Positions 54,419 through 64,000 of a DNA stretch of 64,000 nt are shown here, one piece after another. The translations under genes and the position numbers were made by a program. Location of the stretch: positions 5,332,001-5,396,000 of the forward strand of contig JAGPNK010000001.1 in NCBI GenBank assembly GCA_020746835.1, written 5' to 3'. The notes under the pieces are model-generated. The model was given only the letters and a program-made list of their open reading frames with translations, searched no databases and was not told the origin of the DNA. The first letter of the stretch is position 1, and each line of letters opens with the position of its first letter. Source of the stretch: Stachybotrys elegans (taxonomy: Eukaryota; Ascomycota; Sordariomycetes; Hypocreales; Stachybotryaceae).

Positions 54419-55813
54419 TTAATACATCATAGCAGGCAATCCTCGCCCCAGCCCTGAAGCTTCTCGATTCATCTGAATCAAGGCCTGCAGTCGCTGCCAC
54501 TGTCTTAGCACCAGCGCAAACAGTCTCCCGCCATACTCATTAATCTCCTCCTCGCTCACACCCTCCACCATCTCCCATCCGTTCCCATATGGGGGGTCAA
54601 GTACGGGGAGGATGTGAGACGTTTCAAAGTCACTCGGCTTGGCCTCGCTCGGCTCAGCCCTAGGAGACAACATCTCGTCTACAAAAGCCACATCTCTTCT
54701 CGGTTCGACGAGTTCGTCCGTGTATTGGTCCCATTCGACCGGGAGGAACGATTCAACGCCCGTCCAGCCTTCCCGGCACACCGCCTGTGTGAGGATGCGG
54801 AACTCGACGAGGCGACGCGGCTCCCGCCTCACGATCCCATCCACAAGGCGCCACCAGCTGTAAGGGTTGGCACCGAAGCAGTGGCCGAGAAGGACATGTT
54901 CCAGGCTGTGAATGTGCTGGGTGATGAAACTGGTTAAACATTCATCGACGCAGGTAAAGGTGACCTCGAGCCGCCTCAGGCATGGTGCTGAGCGCCAGCC
55001 CCAGAGCATCGGATCCAACCACGGTTTCCTGGACCTGCCATGCCGTGGCAAGGGCGTGAGGTGCCCCACGACGCGGAGGTGCTCTAGCCTCTCGGTATCT
55101 CGGAGCAAGAACCTGCCCATGTCACTTATGAAGTCCGAGTGCGACGTGGCGTCCCAGCCGTTTCCGCGCTCGCGGAAGGGCACTTCTATGATGAGCGCCT
55201 GCGCGGAATCCACGATTGGTTTCAAACCCTCCCATGCGTCTCGAGTCGGCTTCGTCCAGCTCGGGCCCTGCCTCCACACCAGCCGCTCGATACACGGGGA
55301 TGCTTCGCCGACGGCGACGAGGCTCTCTCTAAGGAGGATGTTGCACGGCCTCAAACTCCGGTTTTTGGATGGATCTGGCCCAACATACTCCTTCAGATCC
55401 AGCGGAGGCAACTCAGTCCACCAGTTGTCAAAGGCGAGGATCAAGGTCTTGAGATGGGGGAACATGGCGAGGCCGCTCAGCACGGCTCGCGACTCGGGGC
55501 TGAGGCGGATGGGCCTGCCTCGGCTTGGTTTGCGGAAGATGGTGGGGAAGTCACTATCCCATTTGTGATGAGTATAGGGATCCCGCGGGAGGTATTCCAG
55601 GCATTCGACCAAGTCCCTGCGCGGGCCCTTGGCAATCGCCAGGACACGGGCACCGGAGCGGGCGTCTTCCCGCATGATGAGACGCTGGTAGATGCCGCGT
55701 TGGAAAACGGCCATGGTCCGGCGGCAGGCGAAGGTGAGGCTGCAGAGCTCGTCGCTGGCCAAGTAAAGGCCAATCTCTTGCCAGACCTCGGTGGGAAGGC
55801 GATTGAATGCCAT
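54419..55813 (-). CDS. F-box-like protein
   Basis: A 464-aa single-exon protein. The N-terminus (FNRLPTEVWQEIGLYLASDE then LCSLTFACRRTMAVFQRGIY) is an F-box, which usually links a substrate to the SCF (Skp1-Cullin) ubiquitin ligase. The rest carries irregular leucine-rich segments (HLKTLILAFDNWWTELPPLD; CLRRLEVTFTCVDECLTSF; HSLEHVLLGHCFG), typical of the fungal F-box families with diverged LRR-like bodies. The target is unknown. Confidence 0.85.
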   Translation of the reverse strand: MAFNRLPTEVWQEIGLYLASDELCSLTFACRRTMAVFQRGIYQRLIMREDARSGARVLAIAKGPRRDLVECLEYLPRDPYTHHKWDSDFPTIFRKPSRGRPIRLSPESRAVLSGLAMFPHLKTLILAFDNWWTELPPLDLKEYVGPDPSKNRSLRPCNILLRESLVAVGEASPCIERLVWRQGPSWTKPTRDAWEGLKPIVDSAQALIIEVPFRERGNGWDATSHSDFISDMGRFLLRDTERLEHLRVVGHLTPLPRHGRSRKPWLDPMLWGWRSAPCLRRLEVTFTCVDECLTSFITQHIHSLEHVLLGHCFGANPYSWWRLVDGIVRREPRRLVEFRILTQAVCREGWTGVESFLPVEWDQYTDELVEPRRDVAFVDEMLSPRAEPSEAKPSDFETSHILPVLDPPYGNGWEMVEGVSEEEINEYGGRLFALVLRQWQRLQALIQMNREASGLGRGLPAMMY

Positions 55814-56142
55814 GGTGGTAAGGAGGGTGGTGGTGGGAGGAGGGAGACGTCGCGAGGCGCGAAAAGGATGATTGTTGGTTGTCTTATCACGGTACAGGTA
55901 CCCAATTCACACCCTTGAGAGGCAAAGCGGTGTGGCTTGTGAATACGGTACATACCTGCCCACATATAATTCACGATCCATAACATTACTTTTCACCTTA
56001 GGAGATTCGTGTTTCTCGGAACAGCCATGATTGTTGGCTACTATCTGCTATTTTCAGCATCAAGTTATCTATAGGCTGGCAAGCCTCCACTACCGCCTCT
56101 GATGCTATCCCAGACGCGCCGTCTTGAATAGTCGCCGCCGCA
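55814..56142. other. intergenic, no gene seen
   Basis: Promoter side of the F-box gene and 3' flank of the DUF3632-like gene. Confidence 0.5.
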
Positions 56143-57110
56143 TTACTCAATCGAAACCGATTCAAAAGCCTCGGGATAGGTGGAATGCATGATATCAAGC
56201 GCCTGCAAAGCCAGGTTGCGTAGATCAAAGGGGGCTACCTCGGGCTCGCGGCCGATCTCAGCCAGGATGGTAGCCCAAGTCCTCCACTGCTGCTCCTTAA
56301 GCGAGGCATCAGCGTCACCTACGGGCCCCTTGTCCCGGTGCATTTGCACAAGATGGTTTGCTCCGTATATGAGCCAAATAGCCGCCATGGCTTCAAGGGC
56401 CCATCGGTTTATCTGGGAGATGCGCACGTTGAATGTCTTCTCTCCATCTCTCTCGAGCCCGTCGCGGAGGGCACCAATGATGTATAAATGGTTGCCTTCG
56501 AACATGCCGGCAGCAAAGAGTTTGGCGACCAACGCTGTCGTGTTGATGTTCCGGTAGATATATGGTCCGAGGCTTTCCCAATCTCTGTCTCGCCACCCTG
56601 AGACGCGAATTATCAGTTAGCATGCGCTCCAAGGAGGACCCGTCAGTACATACTGCGAGGGTAGTTTAGATAACAGAAAATCCCTTCACGATCGTAGACG
56701 AGCTGAGGGTTATCTTCGTCGAATGTTTGGGCGCATCCATCTCGAATAGCTATCATGGTACGCGTGAGGCGCTGATGGCCGATGCCATGATAGTTTAAAT
56801 TGCTGGCCAAGGACAGAATTCCTCCGCAAATGAACTCCATGTACTGTAGTGCCCCCTTGTCCTCGTCATGTTTGTGTACGAAATCCTCCTGCTTGGCGTC
56901 ATTGTGATAGATCTGCAAGATTCTTTGCGCGGCGACCTTGGCTGGTGTGCTGACATCATGACCGGGAGTCAGCAATAGAGCTGTCAGGGTAGCGTGTAAC
57001 TCAACATCTATATCCTCAGCATCCTCGTGAAGGTGCGCCTTCATGAATGACTGCCACTCCTCAGTGGTGTCAGGATCAACGTGGAGAGGGACACAGTCCC
57101 CTGCATTCAT
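56143..57110 (-). CDS. DUF3632-like fungal protein
   Basis: Exon 1 56654-57110 and exon 2 56143-56597 are joined across a 56-nt intron (GTATGT donor, GCTAAC branch), giving 303 aa. The splice joins FCYLNYPR to RWRDRDWESLGPYIYRN, so both halves form one helical protein. The helical pattern, with AKLFAAGMFEGNHLYIIGAL then RWALEAMAAIWLIYGANHL, resembles the DUF3632 family of fungal proteins, whose function is unknown. No signal peptide or membrane segment. Confidence 0.7.
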
Positions 57111-58544
57111 TGCGAGCGAAGGTGATGGACGATACTTTGACAGATGATTTGAACGAACAAACTACCTTAATCAAGATCAGGCACCAAAGGCCTTAAATAC
57201 CTCTAGAGGTGTGCACGTACCCAGACGCAAAAGTTGCTGTATATCATAGGAGAAAACTACAGCCAGAACGAAGCTCAGTCCTTTGTAATGTCTAGCAACG
57301 AGACAGAGGCAGAGAATAACAGACCCAAGTCAACAAGGAAGGAGATCCCGAATCATCTTGAGTCCTCTGGAGGTGCCTATGGGAATATGCGAAGAGCAAC
57401 TCTCTGTTGAGTTGTGCCTTTCTCAGAAATCTTTTGTGTTCTAGCATGGGCCTTAAGGTGATCACGTCTTTAGGCTAATGAAGTTCGCTCCATACCTAGG
57501 GTGAGCTGTGAGACACCTTCTGATCAGTATACACCTGCCTTTCTTCATACCTGGTACCTTCGCAGGGAGAAATTCAGACATACATACCTTTAAAAGGTGG
57601 CTGGAGAACTTGGGACCATCCTTGCAAACTAGGTAATGTTCGACTAAAGGCCTCGACTATTACACAGAATTGGGAACGTACAAAGTTGTCTAGGCACGCA
57701 CCGAAGCTCTAGTTTTGCACAAACCGGAAGGCCAACTTCATCTATATTTTTTCTAAATTTGAGTCAAACAAGGGAATAATTGATTAGGGGATAGACAAAA
57801 AGAGGTAGAGAGAAGGCTCAATGCTAGGATATTGGTGGGATAGGAACTAACTTATCGAGATATTTGTCTCTTTGTTGTCATGTACACGATTCATTTCTCC
57901 GCATGGCATGTTCCTAAAAGCAATTCATTTCCAAAGGAAAGAAAGTCAAAAACATTATTTTGGGTTTCGCTTGTCTTTTGTCTTGCTACTGATATTCGGC
58001 GTTTCTTTAATGGGATAATTTTCCTCCGGCGGCAAATGCCCCTTGTCGGGCACCTGGAGCTGTCGTCATACTGGTCGGTGCTCAGCCATGTCCAAGCCGA
58101 TAAGCCGGCAGGGTTGATGGCTTGCGCCTGGAAATTAAGCGACACACAAAGCTACGCAGAAAGTGAATGAAGAAGGCAAAACAAAATACAGTACAAGCAG
58201 AATTTACGTGCTGTCCTACGTGATGGTAGGGGGCCTTGGATTCTGGGCATGCGGCAAACATGTCTGATACCTCCGGGTAAAATTGGGCGACATGACGCAT
58301 AGGCCAGGCCTGATAATTAATTGCATGGCACGGGAGTCGGAAGATACCACATTCAGCTTGGCAGGCACCTGAATCTCTTCTTGGCAGTGCTTGCGGTTAC
58401 AGACAAGACGTTGGGGGAAGAAACACTGGAGCGGCGGCGCAAACAAAAGCAAATAAGCAACAGATGCCGACGCTGGGCGGGTGGGTGCGCGAGGCGCGGT
58501 GGTTTCAGCTGGGCTGCGGGTTTATTTGCAATAACCAACAAGTT

Positions 58545-58572
58545 GTTTGGCGTTTGGCGTTTGGCGTTTGGT
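58545..58572. repeat. GTTTGGC heptamer tandem repeat (4 units)
   Basis: Three perfect GTTTGGC units followed by GTTTGGT. A short tandem repeat in non-coding DNA. Confidence 0.9.
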
Positions 58573-59446
58573 GTTGGATGGTGGTAGTCTCGGCGGCCGG
58601 TTGAATAGGGAAAAGAGATGCTCGCAGCTGGCTTCCCGACGCCCGAGGCTGAATCAGGACAAGCTTGGCTGGGCTGCGGTATGCGGATGCGGAAGTCGAT
58701 CCCCTTGGGTGGGTGTGGGTGGGTGGGATGCTCGTGACGAGTGACGGGTGAGGGTGTGATGCGTCTGTCACGGGGGGCTGCAAGATTGTGCTACGTGCTG
58801 CGTAGACCGCCATGGGCACCTCGACGTTAGTCGGATACGGCGATCGGGGCAGGGTGCGTGGATCACGGAACGGTGCAAGATCAAGGCGGCAGAGGGGAGA
58901 AAATGAGGCTGAAGGGCGGACGAGTGCCTTGTTTGCTGCATGTGTCGTAACAAAGGAATGGATGCGGTGAAAGATTGTCCGACCCGACGTGGTGTGTATG
59001 TACTACGTACCTGCATCCATGACGGCCAGTCAGTGTTGATTCCGACTGTACCGTACCTGCCGCCAGGGGTGCGAGGCCTGCAAAAGTAATTACGGTATCG
59101 GGTCGGACGGGTTGGTGCTTTTTATTGCTTCATCCTTGGCCAGTCTGGGGCACATGAGGTGTGAGTGTGTGATGCGAGGGAGCGGTGCTTTGCTTTTTTG
59201 GGGCCGCGCTGGTGCTGCTAGTAGGGGCTTACTCGCCACTGGATCGAAATGGAACGGAGCCGCGACCGTCTGTGAATCCTGGGAGCCAGAACGGGCTGCG
59301 CTGGTATAATGATGATTGACTTTCATATTTTCATTGGGGATTCTCTCTCGCCTCAGGCAACCTTCGTCATGGTACCTATTACGGCTTACGTGTGGTTGTG
59401 CGTGTTTGACTCATCACGGTTGGGGCTGTACAAACGCAGTGACTCG

Positions 59447-59464
59447 GCAGGTACCGGTACCTGC
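59447..59464. repeat. 18-bp perfect palindrome
   Basis: GCAGGTACCGGTACCTGC reads identically on both strands. It lies about 590 bp upstream of the RPB9 ATG. It could be a dimeric factor site or chance. Confidence 0.6.
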
Positions 59465-60010
59465 AGGCCAGCCGTGTGCCGCGGGGATGCAGCGTTTCGA
59501 GCACAGACTGGCCAGGTACTGCGACAAAAAAGGCCGGCGCCCCACGGCTGGCTGCCTCGCTCCCTCCAGGTGCCAGTGCCATGTGCGAGCCAATTCCAGT
59601 TTTTTAGGTTGCCGTACCGAAACTTTTGGCTGAGCCCAAAGTCACACCACACGCCTGTCCTGCCCGTCTTCTCCTTCTTAATATCCTGTCACTTGGCCTC
59701 ACCCGTCTTCTCTTCCCTCTCCTCTCTCTTCCTTCAACACACTTCCCGTTACCCTTACCTCTCTTCCCATCCACACACACACCACCCTGAACGCCTTTGG
59801 GTCATCCGCACTCTCATCCCCCACCGCACTGTACCAACCATTACTGCACTGTGCACGCACACACATTCTTCACAGTCTACACACTGTACCATCCACCCCC
59901 CACACCGCGAACACACCAAACCAATTATATACACGTCCCATAAAGTTAGTGGACTGGCTGCCTTCCACCACCAAACTCTTCCCGCAACGTCCACCACCAT
60001 CGCCATTCTC

Positions 60011-60034
60011 GCATCTGCATCTGCATCTGCATCT
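60011..60034. repeat. GCATCT hexamer repeat in RPB9 leader (4 units)
   Basis: Four perfect tandem GCATCT units end 15 bp before the RPB9 start codon, within the presumed 5' untranslated leader. Confidence 0.9.
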
Positions 60035-60049
60035 CTCAGTACTCGCACC

Positions 60050-61048
60050 ATGGCTACTCCTCGTTCAACCGCCTCCGACGACGGCTCCGGCCCCAAGAAG
60101 TACGAGCAGGTCACCTTCCGCTTCTGCTCCGAGTGTTCCAACATGCTCTACCCCAAGGAGGACGAGGACTCTCACAAGCTCCAGTACACCTGCCGAACTT
60201 GCCAGTACACCGAGGAGGCCCAGTCCTCGTGCGTCTTCCGCAACATCCTCAACAACACATCCGGTGAGACGGCCGGCGTCACCCAGGACGTTGGCTCAGA
60301 CCCAACGGTTAGTGAGAATTCGCCTCCTCCTGTCATGTGTCTTTGTTGCGGCAACCCCATCATTTGCATCACCTGCGGTTCCTTTTCCGACCAGCTGGCC
60401 GTCCCCGACAACTTCGAGCCCGAAATCGAGTGGAACGACGCCGACGACGACAGCCACATGAGCGGCTGGCATCTCCCCGTCTCCTGCTTCGAGACCAACG
60501 ACCCCTTTGCCGAGTACGACGAGGAGCTCATGGACGACGCAAGCGAGAACTCAGACCACACCGACCACACGCAGTGGGCTTTCTGCGGCAACGACCACTC
60601 CTCAGATCGGACCATGAAGACGCTCGAGGCGCATTGATTCCTCTCCTGGCCAACGCCCCCGACCTCACCCTCACCTCACTTCTCACTCTTCGATGAACCT
60701 CTTTAATCCCTAATGGATCACTTGCTCGCAACCCAGCATGGTTGCATCCCCCCTCACCTACGACAGTGGCTGGATACTACACGTTTTCTTTGGAACTCGT
60801 TCATCCATTGTTTGACCGCTGGCTGACTAGTTTTTCCACTTGTTGTCGAATATAGCTGCCGCGCTCCAACAAGACCTGTCCAAAGTGTCATCACGAGGAA
60901 GCCGTCTTCTTCCAGTCCCAGGAGCGCAGTGCCGAAACTGGCATGGTGAGTCATGAGCCTCATGCTTCTATCTACTCTTGGCAGGCGTCTAACCCGACGA
61001 CAGAAACTCTTCTACGTCTGCTGCGAGTGTGGTCACATTTTCCAATAG
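60050..61048 (+). CDS. RPB9: RNA polymerase II subunit Rpb9
   Basis: Two-zinc-ribbon subunit of RNA polymerase II involved in start-site choice, fidelity and TFIIS response. Canonical exons 60050-60307, 60856-60945 and 61004-61048 give 130 aa. Zinc site 1 is FRFCSECSNMLYP with YTCRTCQYT. The conserved SDPT end of exon 1 joins to LPRSNKTCPKCHHEEAVFFQ, and the last exon adds KLFYVCCECGHIF, completing zinc site 2. Intron 2 is 58 nt. Intron 1 is 548 nt, about ten times longer than its neighbours, and contains an alternative coding exon (60395-60637) that ends the protein early. Both possible second exons begin with CTG and keep the same frame. Confidence 0.93.
60395..60637 (+). other. candidate alternative terminal exon of RPB9
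   Basis: Inside the long RPB9 intron, a frame in phase with exon 1 runs to a TGA at 60635-60637. From the acceptor-like TTCCTTTTCCGACCAG (ending 60394) its codons are almost all G- or C-ending, like real genes nearby, while the 87 nt before it (60308-60394) are T-richer and bear the GTTAGT donor. Splicing 60308-60394 would give a 166-aa isoform: zinc ribbon 1 plus an 80-aa tail starting LAVPDNFEPEIEWNDADDDS. The tail is acidic with scattered Trp, Cys and His (CFETNDPFAEYDEELMDDAS) and no recognised domain. Retaining the 87 nt also stays open and would add a CLCCGNPIICITC stretch. Confidence 0.6.
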
Positions 61049-61568
61049 AGCATGACCCTCATGAGTCACGATATATTAGCTGAAGCCTACTCGGGCCGGA
61101 TATTGTTTATTTCGACGGCTATAGCGTCTGGCGTTGGGAATAGAAGGCACAAGGATTGCCTGCAGCGAACCTCAGTTTGTTCATACATTTATTCACTCCA
61201 CCCAGGTCTTCATGATCTTGAACCAAATACATTCTACGAACAAATCGACCACTCGTCCATGTGATACTGCATCGTAAACTTTCCAAACCCACATACATCG
61301 TTAACTTTAGGCACCATTTGCATACCGAATCTTGTAAATCATACGCATGACCGTGACTGGAGATCCATTTGTAAACGCCACCTAGGCAGATAATCGTGAT
61401 AATATTGTACATGACGGCTCATACAGATTTACATCCCCACCTTGTCAATATTGGTACAGTCACCAACTTGTCGCTGACCGCATTTTGCTAAGCGTACACC
61501 GTTCCAAATCTTCCAAGCCTTTCTACGCCCTTCTAGCCAGAAACCCTCCTCACCTGTGCATCAACCCC
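61049..61568. other. convergent intergenic region
   Basis: 3' flanks of RPB9 and the uL14m gene. No gene is seen. Confidence 0.5.
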
Positions 61569-62071
61569 TTATGCCTGCATGGGAGCCATGGACAGAATTT
61601 TGCTCCACTTCTTGCGCTTGAGCTCGGCGCCCACGACACCGTTGATGCGGGAGCCGACAGGGTCGCCAGCCTTGTTGAGGAGGACGCAGGCGTTGTCGTC
61701 GAACTTGACGACGGAGCCGTCGCGGCGTTGCGAAGGGTACTTTGTGCGGACGACGACGGCGTGGCGGATGTCGCCGCGCTTGACCTTGTTGGCCTGCGAG
61801 ACACCTGCCATGCCGCCCTGCGAGGAGGCGCGCTGCTCTTGGACGACGACGACGATTCGGTCACCTGCGATTGTTAGTAGCCAGTCGGGTAGGCAGCGCG
61901 GAGGGCGGACGTGGAGGTCGTACCGATTCGGGCGTGTCTCTTCTGGCCGATAACGAGGGCGCACTCGACGAGGGCAGCGCCCGAGTTGTCGATGCAGTTG
62001 AGTATGGTCTGAATCTACGTTAGCGCGGCAGTTAAAGGGCACCAGTTTGTACAGACCTTTAATTGAATCAT
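61569..62071 (-). CDS. MRPL38: mitochondrial large-subunit ribosomal protein uL14m
   Basis: Bacterial-type L14, component of the mitochondrial 54S subunit near the subunit interface. Three exons, 62057-62071 (5 codons), 61924-62008 and 61569-61864, with 48- and 59-nt introns, give 131 aa, close to bacterial L14. It starts MIQLKTILNCIDNSGAALVE, then KVKRGDIRHAVVVRTKYPSQ, RRDGSVVKFDDNACVLLN and GSRINGVVGAELKRKKWSKI, with the ending LSMAPMQA. These are bacterial L14 landmarks, not those of cytosolic Rpl23. No separate presequence is visible, as in other uL14m proteins. Confidence 0.95.
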
Positions 62072-62827
62072 CTTGGCGGCGGCTGCTCGACTTCTACGTC
62101 GTCTCCTAATCCTGGTGATCGTGAAAGGGCCCTGGTGTTGAAATTCTAGCTCAGCCTGCACCTGGAGTGGTCACGTGGTGATAATGCTGGATGGCTGAGC
62201 CTTGCCCAAATAAGCCTGGAGGCTGTGCTGATAATACATCTGCGAATGAATGATAGAGGTGGGTCCCTAAACAGGAGATGGAAACTGCGAAGGGGGGGGG
62301 GGGAGGGTCCTGTTGGTTGCCCAGTCTACAGACTTAGCTGGAAGCACAGGGGGCTGGAATGAGCCTGGCCATCTCACCTTCCGAACCGGCCTCAGCTCCC
62401 TCGTGATGCCTTTCGATCTTCTCCTTTCCTTTGTCTGGAGGTAATGCGGGACGACGACGATTGACCGAACCATCCTCTATCCTCTCTCGCGCTTTTGGCT
62501 TTTCATCTTCACTTGGATATACACTTGCTCCGGCGTCCGTTCCCACCTGGCGGCACTCCGCAGCCGACGAGAGTTGGGTTTAATGACGTTGCGGGCTGAC
62601 TCGGTCAACTTCACCTTGTTCACTGCGCCTGCCCCTGCGCGCCCTCTCGAGCACTCGGATTGATTGTGGCTCGGCGCGCCTGCGCTCCTTTCTCATCCGT
62701 CACTCATTTTGTTTCATCGCCAGCCCACCATTGAGCACCGAGGGAGGGAGATTGCGCCGACCGTCCCTGCGAGCGAGAGGCTGAGGTGGCCTTCATGATT
62801 TTCGGCTAGCTGGCATATCGCGCAGAC
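62072..62827. promoter_or_regulatory. divergent promoter region of uL14m and SET9
   Basis: This 756-bp gap separates head-to-head genes. It contains a G-run at about 62293-62304. No coding frame is supported. Confidence 0.5.
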
Positions 62828-64000
62828 ATGGCTCCACAGAAGGCAAGCCCTGTCAAGAAGCGGCCATTGACTCTGGCCCAGCTGGCTGCCTACGACGACA
62901 TTTTGACGGATGCGCTCGTGGATCATGTTAGTGGTACGCATCTGGTGCGCATTGCCCAACTGACCTCTCTCTGCTAGGCCTTCTACTGGACCACTATCCC
63001 CAAGAACAGGTCGTCCTACCACCCGTCGCGATATGTGCGGGAGGGGGACATCGCCAAGATCATTCAGCAGGAGATTGTTTTGAACCGGAACTTGGATGCC
63101 GCCGAGGAGAAGCTCCTGGCTACGGATGGCCTGCGGAAATTCTCCAACGCACTCAAGACGGATAAAGAGAAGGACGACTTCAAGCGACACCTCCGCCGAT
63201 ATGCACAAATCTACATGCCCGATTGCCCATGGGAGGTCAACACAACCAACCGCTACACCATTGTCAGCCACGAGGCTGCCGTCACGGCCAGGCGACCCAT
63301 CAGGCGCAACGAGTCCATCAAGTATCTGTCAGGGATCCAGGTCAACATTACACCCGAGGAAGAGAAGGAAATGGCACTGCGCAAGAAGGATTTCAGCATC
63401 GTCGTCAGCTCGCGCAAGAAGTGCACCAGCTTGTTCATGGGACCCGCGCGATTCGCAAACCACGACTGCGAAGCAAACGCAAAGCTGATGACGACAAGCC
63501 AGGCCGGTATTGAAATTATTGCCACGCGGCCCATTGAGGTCGGCGAGGAAATTACGGTGACGTACGGCGACAATTACTTTGGAGAGGACAACTGCGAATG
63601 TTTGTGTCGCACGTGCGAGAAGGAGCTCAGGAACGGCTGGGAGCCTGCGGACGGTGCGCCGGTCGTCAAGCCCAGCATCGAGCAGGGCAAGTCGGAGACG
63701 TATTCGTTGCGAAGCCGGCGCAGGGACGACAGCATCAGCGCCCTCTCCTCGAGAACGCCCTCGGTAACTCCGGATATCCGCCCCCGGCTATTCAAATCCC
63801 GAATGAGGAGCTCTCTCGGTCTGCGGCGAGACTCGGACATGGATGCTACACCATCGGACTCCGAACCTCGTGGAAGAAAGCGAACCAGCGACGCCCTCGC
63901 CAGTCCGCCCGTGACACCCGCAAAAAGGCCCAAGCATGTGCTTGAGCCGGTAGCACGTGCAATTTCTCGAGGAAGCTCTGAAAGCGGTAGCGCATCCAGC
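62828..64000 (+). CDS. SET9: Set9-type histone H4 lysine-20 methyltransferase (partial)
   Basis: Chromatin enzyme of the KMT5/Suv420 family methylating H4K20. Exon 1 62828-62926 and exon 2 from 62978 are joined across a 51-nt intron; the frame is still open at the window edge, so the 3' end is missing (373 codons present). The start MAPQKASPVKKRPLTLAQLA is followed by DHAFYWTTIPKNRSSYHPSR, typical of fungal Set9. SET motifs are GPARFANHDCEANAKL (cofactor site) and GEEITVTYGDNYFGEDN (catalytic Tyr), with a Cys cluster CECLCRTC after it. The tail is Ser/Arg-rich and probably disordered. Confidence 0.95.

Larger units (their letters stand above)
57111..60049. other. 2.9-kb gene-poor region upstream of RPB9
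   Basis: Left part (57111-57900) is AT-richer; the right part (59650-60049) is a long C/T/A-rich leader-like tract before RPB9. No gene is supported: the frame open from 59309 into RPB9 is low-complexity. Small repeats and an 18-bp palindrome are listed separately. Confidence 0.5.

Noticed and set aside
59309..60049. in-frame extension upstream of RPB9
   Set aside because: The frame is open but encodes low-complexity Ser/His/Thr-rich sequence from a C/T/A-rich leader; Rpb9 proteins start close to zinc ribbon 1.

Overview
This window looks like nuclear DNA of a filamentous ascomycete (Pezizomycotina, most likely Sordariomycetes). Most genes carry 44-80 nt introns with GTRNGT donors and CTAAC/CTGAC branch points. 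GC content is high in coding DNA, genes lie densely on both strands, and the gene content is eukaryotic and fungal: RNA polymerase III RPC1, RNA polymerase II RPB9, an Akr1-type palmitoyltransferase, a Set9 histone methyltransferase, DUF1993, DUF3632, SAT4/rhodopsin and SigF-like NTF2 families. I place no species name on it.

Layout. 1-9.8 kb: an uncertain acidic ORF, then a NiCoT nickel/cobalt permease, a malate/L-lactate dehydrogenase (Ldh2 family), a hotdog thioesterase, a DUF1993 protein, a glyoxalase-like protein and a BTB/POZ protein. 9.8-12.4 kb is gene-poor with simple repeats. 12.4-24 kb: a protein with a fungal NLR-N-terminal-like start, then two secreted PA-domain M28 aminopeptidases on the minus strand flanking RPC1 and a small single-pass membrane protein. 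24.5-30.4 kb is an accessory island: an intact nucleoside-phosphorylase/alpha-kinase fusion followed by a degenerate TPR/ankyrin-like gene, bracketed by imperfect 32-nt direct repeats. 30.9-36.7 kb: cystathionine beta-synthase, SRP receptor beta subunit and AKR1. 37.2-38.3 kb: a decayed SRPK-like kinase. 40.6-47.2 kb: a possible small lipid/secondary-metabolism group (SAT4-type membrane protein, FAD monooxygenase divergent from a SigF-like protein across a promoter with a TGACGTCA site, and a peroxisomal SKL-ending acyl-CoA ligase). 47.4-57.1 kb: an augmin-subunit-3-like coiled coil, a fungal LrgB-like membrane protein, a Pin1-type isomerase with tiny terminal exons, an F-box protein and a DUF3632-like protein. 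57.1-64 kb: a long gene-free stretch, RPB9, mitochondrial ribosomal uL14 and the 5' part of SET9, which runs off the window.

The most unusual observations are these. (1) RPB9 appears to carry two alternative 3' ends: its long first intron contains an 80-codon, strongly GC3-biased in-frame exon with its own acceptor, which would replace the second zinc ribbon with an acidic tail. (2) One protein joins a nucleoside phosphorylase domain to a complete alpha-kinase domain, with no NACHT module between. (3) Two genes use GC-AG introns that reading frame and homology both require. (4) The Pin1 gene has a start-codon-only first exon and a 10-nt last exon. All splice models were read by eye from sequence and need transcript support.
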